Position numbers and translations under genes: made by a program | Part shown: one piece after another, positions 11,737-23,215 of the stretch | Position numbering within the stretch: the stretch's first letter is position 1 | Layout: the number at the start of each line of letters is the position of its first letter | From: Phylloscopus collybita | Taxonomy: Eukaryota > Chordata > Aves > Passeriformes > Phylloscopidae | Length of the DNA: 64,000 nucleotides | Assembly (NCBI GenBank): GCA_027886175.1 | Contig: JAJNNQ010000139.1 | Location: forward strand, 124,001 to 188,000 | Direction: 5' to 3' | Notes under the pieces: model-generated | The model's input: the letters and a program-made list of their open reading frames with translations, nothing else | Databases searched by the model: none | Told to the model about the DNA's origin: nothing

Positions 11737-13206
11737 TTTCCCATGGAAAAGGGCCACCGTTCGTGTCTAATGCTATCTGCCTGCCACTGGGCTTTTACCT
11801 GCTGAAATTCCATACAAATGAGGATATCTCCCCGATGCAATCAGCCACCAGACGGAAGTTTGTTTGCCCTTGTACTGCCAAAGGCCTCCTAAAACCTGAC
11901 ATCAGGAACGTGGCTTGGAGACTTTGGCTGCCCATGGGAAAAGGGCCACCGTTCATGTCTAATGCTGTCTGCCTGCCACTGGGCTTTTACCTGCTGAAAT
12001 TCCATACAAATGAGGATATCTCCCCGATGCAATCAACCACCAGACGGAAGTTTGTCTACCTTTGTAGTGTCAAAGGCCTCCTAGAAACGGACATCAGGAA
12101 CGTGGGGTGGAGACTTTGGTTTCCCATAGAAATGGGCCATTGTTCGTGTCTAATGCTGTCTGCCTGCCATTGTGCTTCTTCCTACTAAAATTCCACTAAA
12201 ACTCCATAGAAATGAGGATATCTCCCAGGTGCAATCTACAACCAGATGGAAGTTTCTCTGCCCTTATATTGGAAAACGCCTCCTACAAAGTGACAGAAGC
12301 AACGTGGGGTGGAGATTTTGGTTTCCCATGGAAAAGGGCCACTGTTCGTGTCTAATCCTCTCTGCCTGCCACTGGGGTTATGCCGGCTGAAATTCCTCAC
12401 AAATGAGGATATCTCCCAGATGGAATCCACCACCAGTTCGAAATTTGTTTACCATTCTAGTGCCAAAGGCCTCCTAAAAACTGACATCACGAACCTGTTG
12501 TGGAGACTTTGGTTTCTCATGGAAATGGGCCACCGTTCATGTCTAATAATGTCTGTCAGCCATTGGGTTTCTACCTACGAAAATTCCACTGAAATTCCAT
12601 ACAAATGAAGACATCTCCCGGGTGCAGTCTACCGCCAGATATAAGTTTTTCTGCCCTTGTATTTCCAAAGGCCTTCTATAAACTGACATGAGGAGCCAGG
12701 AGTGGAGACTTTGGTTTCCCATGGATATGGGCCAGCGTTCGTGTGTAAAGCAGTCTGCCTGCCGCTGGATTTCTGCCTAATTTAATACCACTAAAATTCC
12801 ATAAAAATGAGGATATCTCCCAGGTACAATCTACCACGAGATGGAAGTTTTTCTGCCCTTGTATTTCCAAACGCCTCTTACAAACTAACATCAGGAACGT
12901 GGGGTAGAGACTTCGGTTTCCCATGGAAAAGGGTCACCGTTTGTGTCTAATGCAGTCTTCCTGCCACTGGGGTTATGCCTGCTGAAATTCCTCACAAATG
13001 AGGATATCTCCCACACGGAATCTACCACCAGTTGGAAGTTTGTCTGCCCTTGTAGTGCCAAAGGCCTCCTACAAACTGACATCAGGCACGTAAGATGGAG
13101 ACTTTGGTTTCCCAAGGAAATGGACCACCGTTCGCGCCTAATGCTGTCTGCCAGACACTGGGCTTATGCCTACTAAAATTCCACTAAAATTCTATACAAA
13201 TGAGGA
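11737..13206 (+). repeat. Start of the next HOR copy (H1), cut off at phase 1,470
   Basis: These 1,470 bases repeat 1-1,470 at offset 11,736 and match 57,863-59,332 at offset 46,126 with very few differences. At 13,206 the series stops inside a monomer, within GAGGATATCTCCC, and a 499-bp repeat of a different family begins. The 57.9-59.3 kb copy stops at exactly the same phase, while copies at 1,470 and 40,351 run on uninterrupted. Confidence 0.88.
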
Positions 13207-13705
13207 CTCTCCCAGCACAGTGCAGAGTCCCCGCGGCTAGTTCCTTGAAATACCTTTCCTGGCAGCAGCCCAGAGCTGTACTGAGTGCAGCAGGTGTCAG
13301 GCCGTCTCCTCTCGCCGTGTAGGTGCTTCTGTTTTGTGTTTGCAGCGTGCGGAGAAGCCCGCGTGCTTGCTGCTGCTTCCAGCAAGCCAAAACGCTTTTG
13401 CAGCCACTTTCCTGCCTTTTCCACAACAGGATCACTGTCTAGCTGATTTACAGTTGCCTCTGCGTAGAGCAGCTAGAGGAGCAGCTCTGCCGGCTTTCCT
13501 GTGCTTCTGCATAGCAGAGCTGTCAAGAACGAGAAGCTGCGTTTTGCCGAGAAAGAAGCGCTTCGCGGAAGCACAGCCAGCGGCGTCTTCGGTACAGCCG
13601 CAGCTTGTGCGGAGAAGCGAAAGAGAGCCGGGGAAGAACGTGGAAAGCCGAACTCGGTCGCTGCAAGCGGGTGCTGGCGAACAGCTTCTGGTCACCTTGT
13701 AGAAA
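13207..13705 (+). repeat. Complete unit of a CpG-rich 499-bp repeat (locus 1)
   Basis: This unit is unrelated in sequence to the 191/202-bp satellite. Its length of 499 is fixed by the recurrence of the CTGTCCCAGCACAGTGC start at 13,706, and the same unit occurs at 59,333-61,700. It is much richer in CpG than the surrounding satellite, with about 30 CpG in a comparable unit against about three per monomer. GC-rich composition leaves long open frames on both strands, but these are identical in every copy and lack any recognisable domain, so I do not call a gene. I do not recognise the family. Confidence 0.9.
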
Positions 13706-13754
13706 CTGTCCCAGCACAGTGCAGAGTCCCCGTGGCTAGTTCCCTGAAATAACT
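13706..13754 (+). repeat. Partial second 499-bp unit (first 49 bp)
   Basis: This is the start of a second unit (CAGCACAGTGCAGAGTCCCC, then TAGTTCCCTGAAATAAC), truncated after about 49 bp. It carries two changes also seen, inverted, at 60,654-60,702: TTCCCTGAAATAAC where full units read TTCCTTGAAATACC. It is therefore the direct counterpart of that 49-bp stub, not an independent truncation. Confidence 0.85.
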
Positions 13755-13771
13755 TTCTTAACAGCTCTGCC
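13755..13771. other. Remnant of a palindrome junction, then return to satellite in reverse orientation
   Basis: The sequence TTCTTAACAGCTCTGC matches the reverse complement of an internal stretch of the 499-bp unit (one mismatch, A for G). The same joint occurs in the opposite direction at 60,640-60,668. After about 15 bp of this inverted unit the sequence changes to CAAGCTCTCTACCATCTTAC, which aligns with reverse-oriented satellite near 61,800. The rest of the inverted 499-bp array present at the 60-kb locus is missing here. Confidence 0.75.
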
Positions 13772-14640
13772 AAGCTCTCTACCATCTTACGTGCCTGATG
13801 TCAGTTTGTAGGAGGCCTTTGGCACTACAAGGGCAGACAAACTTCCAACTGGTGGTAGATTCCGTGTGGGAGATATCCTCATTTGTGAGGAATTTCAGCA
13901 GGCATAACCCCAGTGGCAGGAAGACTGCATTAGACACAAACGGTGACCCTTTTCCATGGGAAACCGAAGTCTCTACCCCACGTTCCTGATGTTAGTTTGT
14001 AAGAGGCCTTTGGAAATACAAGGGCAGAAAAACTTATATCTGGCGATAGACTGCACCCAGGAGATGTCTTCATTTGTATGGAATTTCAGTGGAATTTTCG
14101 TAGGTAGAAGCCCAATGGCCGACAGACATTATTAGACATGAACGGTGGCCCATTTCCATGAGAAACCAAAGTCTCCACAACAGGTTCGTGATGTCAGTTT
14201 TTAGGAGGCCTTTGTCACTAGAAGGGTAAACAAATTTCGAACTGGTGGTGGATTCCATCTGGGAGATATCCTCATTTGTGAGGAATTTCAGCAGGCATAA
14301 CCCCAGTGGCAGGCAGAGAGGATTAGACACGAACAGTGGCCCTTTTCCATGGGACACCAAAATCTCCACCCCACGTTGCTTCTGTCACTTTGTAGGAGGC
14401 GTTTTCCAATATAAGGGCAGAGAAACTTCCATCTGGTTGTAGATTGCACCTGGGAGATATCCTCATTTCTATGGAGTTTTAGTGGAATTTTAGTAGGAAG
14501 AAGCACAGTGGCAGGCAGACAGCATTAGACACGAACAATGGCCCATTTCTATGGGAAACCAAAGTCTCCACCCCACGTTCCTGATGTCCGTTTCTAGGAG
14601 GCCTTTGACACTACAAAGGTAGACAAACTTCCGTCTGGTG
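13772..14640 (-). repeat. Inverted counterpart of the HOR start (matches 12.1-13.15 kb)
   Basis: The mirrored match to 12,172-12,608 has a constant coordinate sum of 26,678. Nearer the 499-bp repeat the sum becomes 26,880, so about 202 bp (one long monomer, the counterpart of about 12,676-12,924) has been lost from this arm. The run ends near 14,640 in a chimeric monomer (TGCTTGCTCCTGGGAG), where about 2.7 kb of the HOR series is skipped. Confidence 0.8.
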
Positions 14641-16714
14641 GTTGCTTGCTCCTGGGAGATATCCTCATTTGTATGGACCTTCAGCAGTCATTACCACAGT
14701 GCCAGGCAGACCGCATTAGACAGGAACGGTGGTCCTTTTCCTAGGGAAGCCAAAGTCTCCACACCACGTTCCCGATGTCAGGTTTTAGTAGGCCATTGAC
14801 AGTACAAGGGCAGAGAAACTTCCGTCTGGTGGTTGATTGCATCGGGAAGATATCCTCATTTGTATGGAATTTCAGCAGATAGAAGCCCAGTGGCAGGCAG
14901 ACAGCATTAGACACGAACGGTGGCCCTTTTCCATGGGAAAACAAAGTCTCCAACCCAGGCTCCTGATGTCAGTTTGTAGTAGGCTTTTGGCACTACAAGG
15001 GCAGACAAACTTCCATCTAGTGGTGGATCGCACCTCGTAGATGTCCTTATTTGTATGGAATTTTAGTGGTATTTTAGTACTCAGAAGCCCAGTTGCAGAC
15101 AGAGAGAATTAAACACGAACGGTGGGCCTTTTCCATAGGAAACCAAAGTCTCCAGGCCAGGTTCCGAATGTCAGTATAAAGGAGGCCTTTGGCACTGCAA
15201 GAGCAGACAAACTAACATCTGGTGGTATATTGCACCTGGGAGATATCCTCATTTGTATAGAATTTTAGTGGAATTATAGTACTCAGAATCCCAGTTGCAG
15301 ACCGACCGCATTAAAAATGAACGGTGGACCTTTTCCGTAGGAAACCAATGTCTCCAGGCCAGGTTCCTAATGTCAGTTTGAAGGAGGCCTTTGGCACTGC
15401 TAGAGCAGACAAACTTCCATCTGGTGGCATATTGCATCTGGGAGATATCCTCATTTGTATGGAACTTCAGCAGTCATAACCACAGTGCCAGGCAGACAGC
15501 ATTAGACAGGAACGGTGGTCCTTTTCCATGGAAAGACAAATTATCCATCCTATGTTCTTGATGTCAGTTTGAAGGAGGTCTTTGGCAATACAAGGGCAGA
15601 GAAACTTCCATCTGGTGTTTGATTGCACCCGGGAGATATTCGCATTTGCATGGAATTTTAGTGGAATTTTAGTAGGCAGAATCCCAGCGGCAGGCAGAAA
15701 AAATTAGACATGAATAGTGGCCCATTTCCATGGGAAACCAAAGTCTCCACCCCAGGTTCCTGATGTCATTTTCTAGGAGGCCTCTGGCACTACAAGACGA
15801 GACAAACTTCCAACTGGTGGCATATTGCATCTGGGAGATATCCTCATTTGTATGTAATTTTAGTAGCCATAAGCCCAGTGGCAGGCAGACAGCATTAGAC
15901 AGGAACCGTGGCCCTTTGCCATGGGAAACCAAAGTCTCTGCCCCAGCTTCTTGATGTCATTTTGTAGGAAGCCTTTTGCTCTACAGGGGCAGACAAACTT
16001 CCATTTGGTGTTAGATGGCACGTGAGAGACATCTTCAATGGTATGGAATTTTATTGTAATTTTAATAGGCAGAATCCTAGTGGCAGGCAAACATCATTAG
16101 ACACGAACGCTGTCCCATTTCCATGGGAAACCAAAGTCTCCACTCCAGGTTCCTGATGTCAGTATGTAGGAGGCCTTTGGCACTACAAGGGCAGACAAAG
16201 TTCCGTCTGGTGGTTGATTGCATTGAGGAGATATCCTCATTTGTATGGAATTTCAGCAGGCAGAAGCCCAGTGGCAGGCAGACAGCATAGGACACGAACG
16301 GTGGACCTTTTTCATGGGAAACCGATGTCTCCACCCCAGGTTCCTGATGTCAGTTTTTAGGAGGCCTTTGGCACTACAAGGGCAAACAAACTTCGAACTG
16401 GTGGTAGATTCCATCTGGGAGATAGCCTCATTTGTGAGGAATTTCAGCAGGCATAACCCAGTGGCAGGCAGACAGCATTAGACAGGAACGGTACCCCTTT
16501 TCCATTGGAAACAAAGTCTCCATCCCACGTTCCTGATGTCAGTTTGTAGGAGGCATTTGGCACTATAAGGGCAGACTAATTTCCGACTGGTTGTAGATTC
16601 CATCTGGGAGATATCCTCATTTGTATGGAATTTCACTAGGCATAAGCCCAGTGGCAGGCACATTGCATTAGACACAAAAGGTGGTCCTTTCCCATGGGAA
16701 ACCAAAGTCTCCAC
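14641..16714 (-). repeat. Inverted run matching 53.38-55.45 kb
   Basis: The coordinate sum is constant at 70,090 against 53,376-55,349, and 23,965 against 7,875-9,128. Shared rare variants include TTCTATCTGCTG-type and ATTTTTAATGCGGTCGG-type spellings read on the minus strand. The run ends near 16,714, where the partner jumps by 1,361 bp, about seven monomers. Confidence 0.8.
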
Positions 16715-18140
16715 GCCTGGTTCCTGATGTCAGTTTTTTAGGGGGCTTTTGCCACTACAAGGGCAGACAAACTTCCACCTCGTGGTAAATTGCATCTGCG
16801 AGATATCCTCATTTGTATTGAGTTTTTGCAGGCATACGCCCAGTGGCAGGCACACAGCATTAGGCATGAACAGTGACCTTTTTCCATGGGAAACCAAATT
16901 ATCCATCCTATGTTTCAGATGTCAGTTTATAGGAGCCCTTTTGCATTACAAGGGCAGAGAAACTTCAAACTGGGGGAGGATTGCACCTGCGAAATATTCC
17001 CATTTGTATAGAATTTTAGAGGAATTTTAGTACGCAGAATCCCAGCTGCAGGCACACAGAATTAGACATGAATAGTGGCCGTTTTCCAGGGGAAAACAAA
17101 GTCTCCAGGCCAGCTTCCTGATGTCAGTTTTTAGGAGGCCTTTTGCACTACAAGAACAGACAAACTTCCAACTGGTGGCATATTGCGTCTTGGAGATATC
17201 CTCATTTGTATGGAATTTTAGTGGAATTAAAGTAGGCAGAAGCCCAGTGGCAAGTAGACAGCATTAAACACCAACGGTGGCCCATTTCCATGGGAAACCA
17301 AAGTCTCCACACCACGTGCCTTATGTCCGTTTATAGGAGGACTTTTGCACTACAAGAGCAGACAAACTTTCAACTGGTGGTAGACTCCATCTGGGAGATA
17401 AATTCATTTGTGAGGAATTTCAGCAGGCGTAACAACAGGGGCAGGCAGACAGCATTAGACACGAACTGTGGCCCTTTTCCATGGGAAACCAAAGTCTCCA
17501 CCCCACGTTCCTGATGTCAGTTTGTAAGAGGTGTTTGGAACTACAAGGGCAGAAAAACTTCCATCTGGTGGTAAATTGCACCTGGGAGATATCCTCATTT
17601 CCATGGAATATTAGCGGAATTTTAGTAGGAAGAAGCCCAGTGGCAGGCACATAGGATTAGACACAAACGGTGGCCCATTTCCATGCGAAAAGAAAGTCTT
17701 CACCCCACTTTCCTGCTGTCAGTCTTTAGGAGGCCTTTGGCACTACAAGGGCAGAGAAACATCCATCTGGTTTAGATTGCACCTGGGAGACATCCTCATT
17801 TGTATGGTATTTTAGTGGAATTTTAATAGGCAGAAGCCTAGTTGCAGGCACACATCATTAGACACGAACGCTGGCCCATTTCCAAGGGAACGCAAAGTTT
17901 CAACTCCACGTTCCTGATGTCAGTTTGTAGGAGGCCTTTGGCACTACAAGGGCAGACAAAGTTCCGTCTTGTGGTTGATTGAATCGAGGAGATATCCTCA
18001 TTTGTATGGAATTTCAGCAGGCAGAAGCCCAGTGGCAGGCAGACAGCATTAGACAGGAACAATGGACCTTTTCCATGGGAAACCAAAGTCTCCACCCCAC
18101 GTTCCTGATGTCAGTTTGTAGGAGGTCTTTGGCACTACAA
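16715..18140 (-). repeat. Inverted run matching 50.6-52.0 kb
   Basis: The coordinate sum is constant at 68,729 against 50,634-51,980. This part of the HOR has no counterpart in the 1-11,736 copy. It therefore supports the longer arrangement at 38.9-57.9 kb as the older one and the shorter copy as a deletion product. The right boundary is approximate (about 18,100-18,250) and lies within a hybrid monomer. Confidence 0.75.
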
Positions 18141-20795
18141 GGGCCGACAAAGTTCCGTCTGGTGGTTGATTGAATCGAGGAGATATCCTCATTTGTATGG
18201 AATTTCAGCAGGCAGGAACCCATTGGCAGGCAGACAGCATAGGACACGAACGGTGGACCTTTTCCATGGGAAACCAAAGTCTCCATCTCACGTTCCTGAT
18301 GTCAGTTTGTAGGAGGCCTTAGGACCTACAAGGGCAGACAAACTTCCATCTGGTGGTAGATTGCACCTGGGAGATATCCTCATTTAAATAGAATTTTAGT
18401 GGAATTTTAGTAGGCATAACCCCAGTGGCAGGCAGACAGCATTAGACACGAACGGTGGTCCATTTCCATGGGAAAACAATGTCTCCACCCCTTGTTCCTG
18501 ATGTCAGTTTTTAGGAGTCCTTTGGCACTACAAGGGCAGACAAACTTCCAACTGGTGGTAGATTCCGTGTGGGAGATATCCTCATTTGTGAGGAACTTCA
18601 GCAGTCATAACCACAGTGCCAGGCAGACAGAATTAGACAGGAACGGTGGCCCTTTTCCATGGAAAAACAAATTATCCATACTATGTTCCTGATGTCAGTT
18701 TGAAGGAGGCTTTTGGCACTACAAGGGCAGACACACTTCCATCTGGTGGTTGATTGCACCGGGGAGATATCCTCATTTGTGAGGAATTTCAACAGGCATA
18801 ACCCCAGTGACAGGTAGACAGCATTAGACACAAAGAGTGGCCCTTTTCCATGGGAAACCAAAATCTCCACCCCATGTTGCAAATGTCACTTTGTAGGAGG
18901 CGTTTTCCAATATAAGGGCAGAGAAACTTCCATCTGGTTGTAGATTGCACCTGGGAGATATCCTCATTTCTATGGAATTTTAGTGGAATGTTAGTAGGCA
19001 GAATCCCAGCGGAAGGCAGAGAGAATTAGACAGGAACAGTGGCCCGTTTCCTAGGGAAACCAAAGTCTCCATCCCACATTCCTGATGTCAGGTTGTCGGA
19101 GGACTTTGGCATTAAACGGGCAGACAAACTTCCATCTGGTGGGAAATTGCATTTGGGAGATATCCTCATTTGTAGGGAATTTTAGTAGGCATAAGCCCAC
19201 TGGCAGGCAGACAGCATTAAACACCAAGGGTGGCCCTTTTCCATGGGAAACCAAAGCGTCCTTTCCAGATTCCTGATGTCAATTTGTAGGAGGCCGTTGG
19301 CATTACAAGGGCAGACAAACTTTCAACTGGTGGTAGACTCCATCTGGGAGATATCCTCATTTGTATGGGATTTTACTAGGCATAAGCCCAGTGGCAGGCA
19401 CATAGCATTATACACAAACGGTGGCCCATTTCCATGGGAAACCAAAGTCTCCACCGCACGTTCCTGATGTCAGTTTGTAAGAAGCCTTTGGCTCTAAATG
19501 GGCACACAAACTTCCATCTGGTGGTAGATTGCACCTGGGAGACATCCTCATTTCTCTGGAATTTTAGTGGAATTTTAATAGGCAGAAGCCTAGTGGCAGG
19601 CACACATCATTAGACATGAACGCTGGCCCATTTCCATGGGAGAAGAAAGTCTCCAACCCACATTCCTGATTTCAGTTTTTAGGAGGCGTTTGGAACTGCA
19701 AGGGCAGACAAACTTCCATCTGGTGGGAAATTGCATTTGGGAGATATCCTCATATGTATGGAACTTTGGTAGGCTTATGCCCACTGGCAGGCAGACAGCA
19801 TTAGACACGAACGGTGGCCTCTTTCCATGGAAAAACAAAGTCTCCAACCCACGTTCCTGATGTCGGTTTTTAGGAGGCCTCTGGCACTACAAGTGGAGAC
19901 AAACTTCCAACTGCTGGCATATTGCATCTGGGAGATATCTTCATTTGTGAGGAATTTCAGCAGGCATAACCCCAGTGACAGGCAGACAGCATTAGACACG
20001 AACAATGGACCTTTTCCATGGGAAACCAAAACCTCCACCCCACGTTGCTGATGTCACTTTGTAGGAGGCGTTTTCCAATATAAGGGCAGAGAAACTTCCA
20101 TCTGGTGGTAGATTGCACCTGGGAGATATCCTCATTTCTATGGAATTTTAGTGGAATTTTAGTAGGAAGAAGCCCAGTGGCAGGCACATAGCATTAGACA
20201 CAAACGGTGGCCCATTTCCATGGGAGAAGAAAGTCTCCAACCCACGTTCCTGATTTCAGTTTTTAGGAGGCGTTTGGAACTACAAGGGCAGACAAACTTC
20301 CATCTGGTTATAGATTGCACCTGGGAGATATCCTCATTTGTGTAGAATTTTAGTGGAATTTTAGTAGGCATAAGCCCAGTGGCTGGCAGGCAGCATTAGC
20401 CGCAAACGGTGGCCCATTACCTTGGGAAACCAAAGTCTCCACCCCACGTTCCTGATGTCAGTTTTTACGAGGCCTTTGGCACAAGGAGGGCAAACAAACG
20501 TCCACCAGGTGGTAGATTGCACCTGGGAGATATCCTCATTTGTATTGAACTTCAGCAGTCATAACCACAGTGCCAGGCAGACAGCATTAGACAGGAACGG
20601 TGGTCCTTTTCAATGGGAAACCAAAGTCTCCGCCCCAGGTTCCTGATGTCAATTTGTAGGAAGCCTTTGGCTCTACAGGGGCAGACAAACTTCCATCTGG
20701 TGGTAGATTGCACATGGGAGACATCCTCATTTGTATGGAATTTTAGTGGAATTTTAATAGGCAGAAGCCTCGTGGCAGGCACACATCATTAGACA
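18141..20795 (-). repeat. Inverted run matching 44.0-46.7 kb and 4.35-6.85 kb
   Basis: Mirrored coordinate sums are about 64,801-64,802 (against 44,019-46,752) and 25,135-25,136 (against 4,353-6,668). The match includes the ATAGTATGGATAATTTG and CTTCCGCTGGGATTC variants. About 2 kb of the HOR (about 42.05-44.0 kb) is skipped at the right end near 20,795. Confidence 0.8.
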
Positions 20796-23215
20796 CGAAC
20801 GGTGCCCTTTTCCATGGGAAACCAAAGTCTCCATCCCACGTTCCTGATGTCAGTCATTAAGAGGCGAATGGAACTACAAGGGCAGAAAAATTTCCATCTG
20901 GTGGTAGATTGGACCTGGGAGATATCGCCATTTGTATGGAATTTTAGTGGTATTTTAGTAGGCAGAAGTCCAGCGGCAGGCAGACAGCATTACATACGAA
21001 CGCTGGCCAATATCCATGGGAAACCAAAGTCTCCAACCCAGGCTCCTCATGTCAGTTTGTAGGAGGCCTTTGGCATTACAAGGGCAGACAAACTTCCATC
21101 TGGTGGTTGATTGCATCGGCGAGATATGCTCATTTGTATGGGATTTCAGAAGGCAGAAGCCAAGTGGCACGCAGACAGCATTGGACACGAACAGTGGCCC
21201 ATTTCCTTGGGAAACCAAAATCTCCACCCCACGTGACTGATGTCTCATTGTAGGAGGCGTTTTCCAATATAAGGGCAGAAAAACTTCCATCTGGTTGTAG
21301 ATTGCACCTGGGAGATATCCTCATTTCTATGGAATTTTAGTGGAATTTTAGTAGGAAGAAACCCAGTGGCAGGCAGACAGCATTAGACACGAACAATGGC
21401 CCATTTCTATGGGAAACCAAAGCCTCCACTCCGGGTTCCGGGTGTCATTTTGTAGGAGGCCTTTGGCACTACAAGGGCAGACAAAGTTCCGTCTTGTGTT
21501 TGATTGAATCGAGGAGATACCCTCATTTGTATGGAATTTCAGCAGGCAGAAGCCCAGTGGCAGGCAGACAGCATTAGACACGAACAATGGACCTTTTCCA
21601 TGGGAAACCAAAATCTCCACCTCACGTTCCTGATGTCAGTTTGTAGGAGGCCTTTGGAAATACAAGGGCAGGCAAACTTCCATCTGGTGGTAGATTGCAC
21701 CTGGGAGATAACCTCATTTCTATAGAATTTTAGTGGAATTTTAGTAGGCATAAGGCCAGTGGCTGCCAGACAGCATTAGACACGAACGGTGGGCATTTCT
21801 TTGGGAAACAAAAGTCTCCACCCCCCGTTCGGGATGTCAGTTTTTAGGTGGCCTTTGGCACTACGGGGGCAGAAAAACTTCCACCCAGTGGGAGATTACA
21901 CCTGGGAGATATCCTCATTTGTATGGAACTGCAGCAGTCATAAGCCCAGTGGCAGGCACACAGCATTAGACAGGAACGGTGGTCCTTTTCCATGGGAAAG
22001 CAAAGTCTCCACCCCAGGTTCCTGATGGCAGTTTGTAGGAGGCCTTTGGAAACACAAGGGCAGAGAATCTTCCATCTGGTGTTAGATTGCACCTGGGAGA
22101 TATACTCATTTGTATGGAATTTTAGTGGAATATTAGTAGACAGAATCCCAGCTGCAGGTAGACAGAATTAGACATGAATAGTGGCTCATTTCCATGGGAA
22201 ACCAAAGTCTCCACCCCAGGTTCCTCATGTCATTTTCTAGGAGGCCTCTGGCACTACAGGAGGAGACAAAGTTCCAATTGGTGGCATATTGCATCTAGGA
22301 GATATCCTCATTTGTATGTAATTTTAATAGCCATAAGCCCAGTGGCAGGCAGACAGTATTAGACGCGAACGGTGGCCTTTTTCCATGGGAAACCAAAGTC
22401 TCCGCCTCAGGTTCTTGATGTCAATTTGTAGGAAGCCTTTGGCTCTTCAGGGGCAGACAAACTTCCATCTGGTCGTAGATTGCACCTGGGAGACATCCTC
22501 ATTTGTATAGAATTTTAGTGGAATTTTAGTCGGCATAAGCCCAGTGTCTCGCAGACAGCATTAGACATGAACTGTGGTCCTTTTCCTTGGGAAACCAAAG
22601 TCTCCATCTCACGTGCCTGATGTCAGTTTGTAGGAGGCCTTTGGCACTACAACGGCAGATAAACTTCCAACTGGTGGTAGATTCCGTGCGGGAGATATCC
22701 TCATTTGTGAGGAATTTCAGCAGGCATAACCCCAGTGGCAGGCAGACAGCATTAGACACAAACGGTGGTCCTTTTCCATGGGAAACCGAAGTCTGTACCC
22801 CACGTTCCTGATATTAGTATGTAAGAGGCGTTTGGAAGTACAAGGGCAGAAAAACTTCCATCTGGTGGTAGATTGCACCTGGGAGATATCCTCATTTTTA
22901 TGGAATTTCAGTGGTATTAAAGTAGGCAGAAATCCAGCGGCAGGCAGACTGCTTTACACACGAACGCTGGCCCATATCCATGGGAAACCAAAGTGTCCAC
23001 TCCAGGCTCCTCATGTCAGTTTATAGAAGGCCTTTGGAAATACAAGGGCAGAAAAACTTATATCTGGCGGTAGACTGCACCCGGGAGATGTCTTCATTTG
23101 TATGGAATTTCAGTGGAATTTTCGTAGGTAGAAGCCCAATGGCCGACAGACATTATTAGACACGAACGGTGGCCCATTTCCATGAGAAACCAAAGTCTCC
23201 ACCCCAGGTTCCTGA
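20796..23215 (-). repeat. Inverted run matching 39.6-42.05 kb
   Basis: The coordinate sum of 62,847 holds against 39,753-42,045. This run contains the four monomers (about 21.55-22.34 kb) that are missing from block 1 at 1,620. It ends near 23,215 in a hybrid monomer that joins HOR phase about 700 to a segment otherwise found before the HOR start. Confidence 0.8.

Larger units (their letters stand above)
1..13206 (+). repeat. Satellite block 1, about 191/202-bp monomers, + orientation
   Basis: Head-to-tail tandem array with no interruption. Using the conserved CCCATGG element as phase marker, successive monomers start at 4, 195, 387, 589, 780, 982, 1184, 1375, 1577, 1768, 1970 and 2161, which gives spacings of 191, 192, 202, 191, 202, 202, 191, 202, 191, 202 and 191. 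Each monomer has, in order, CCATGG, a CCACCGTTCGTGTCTAATGC-like segment, a CTGTCTGCCTGCCACTGG-like segment, one or two AAAATTCC steps, GAGGATATCTCC, CCACCAGATGG, TGCCCTTGTAG and AAAGGCCTCC. Neighbouring monomers differ far more from each other than from their counterparts in distant HOR copies. No gene-like content is visible. The family is unnamed here; satellites of similar length are known in birds (zebra finch, cranes), but identity with them is not established. Confidence 0.97.
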
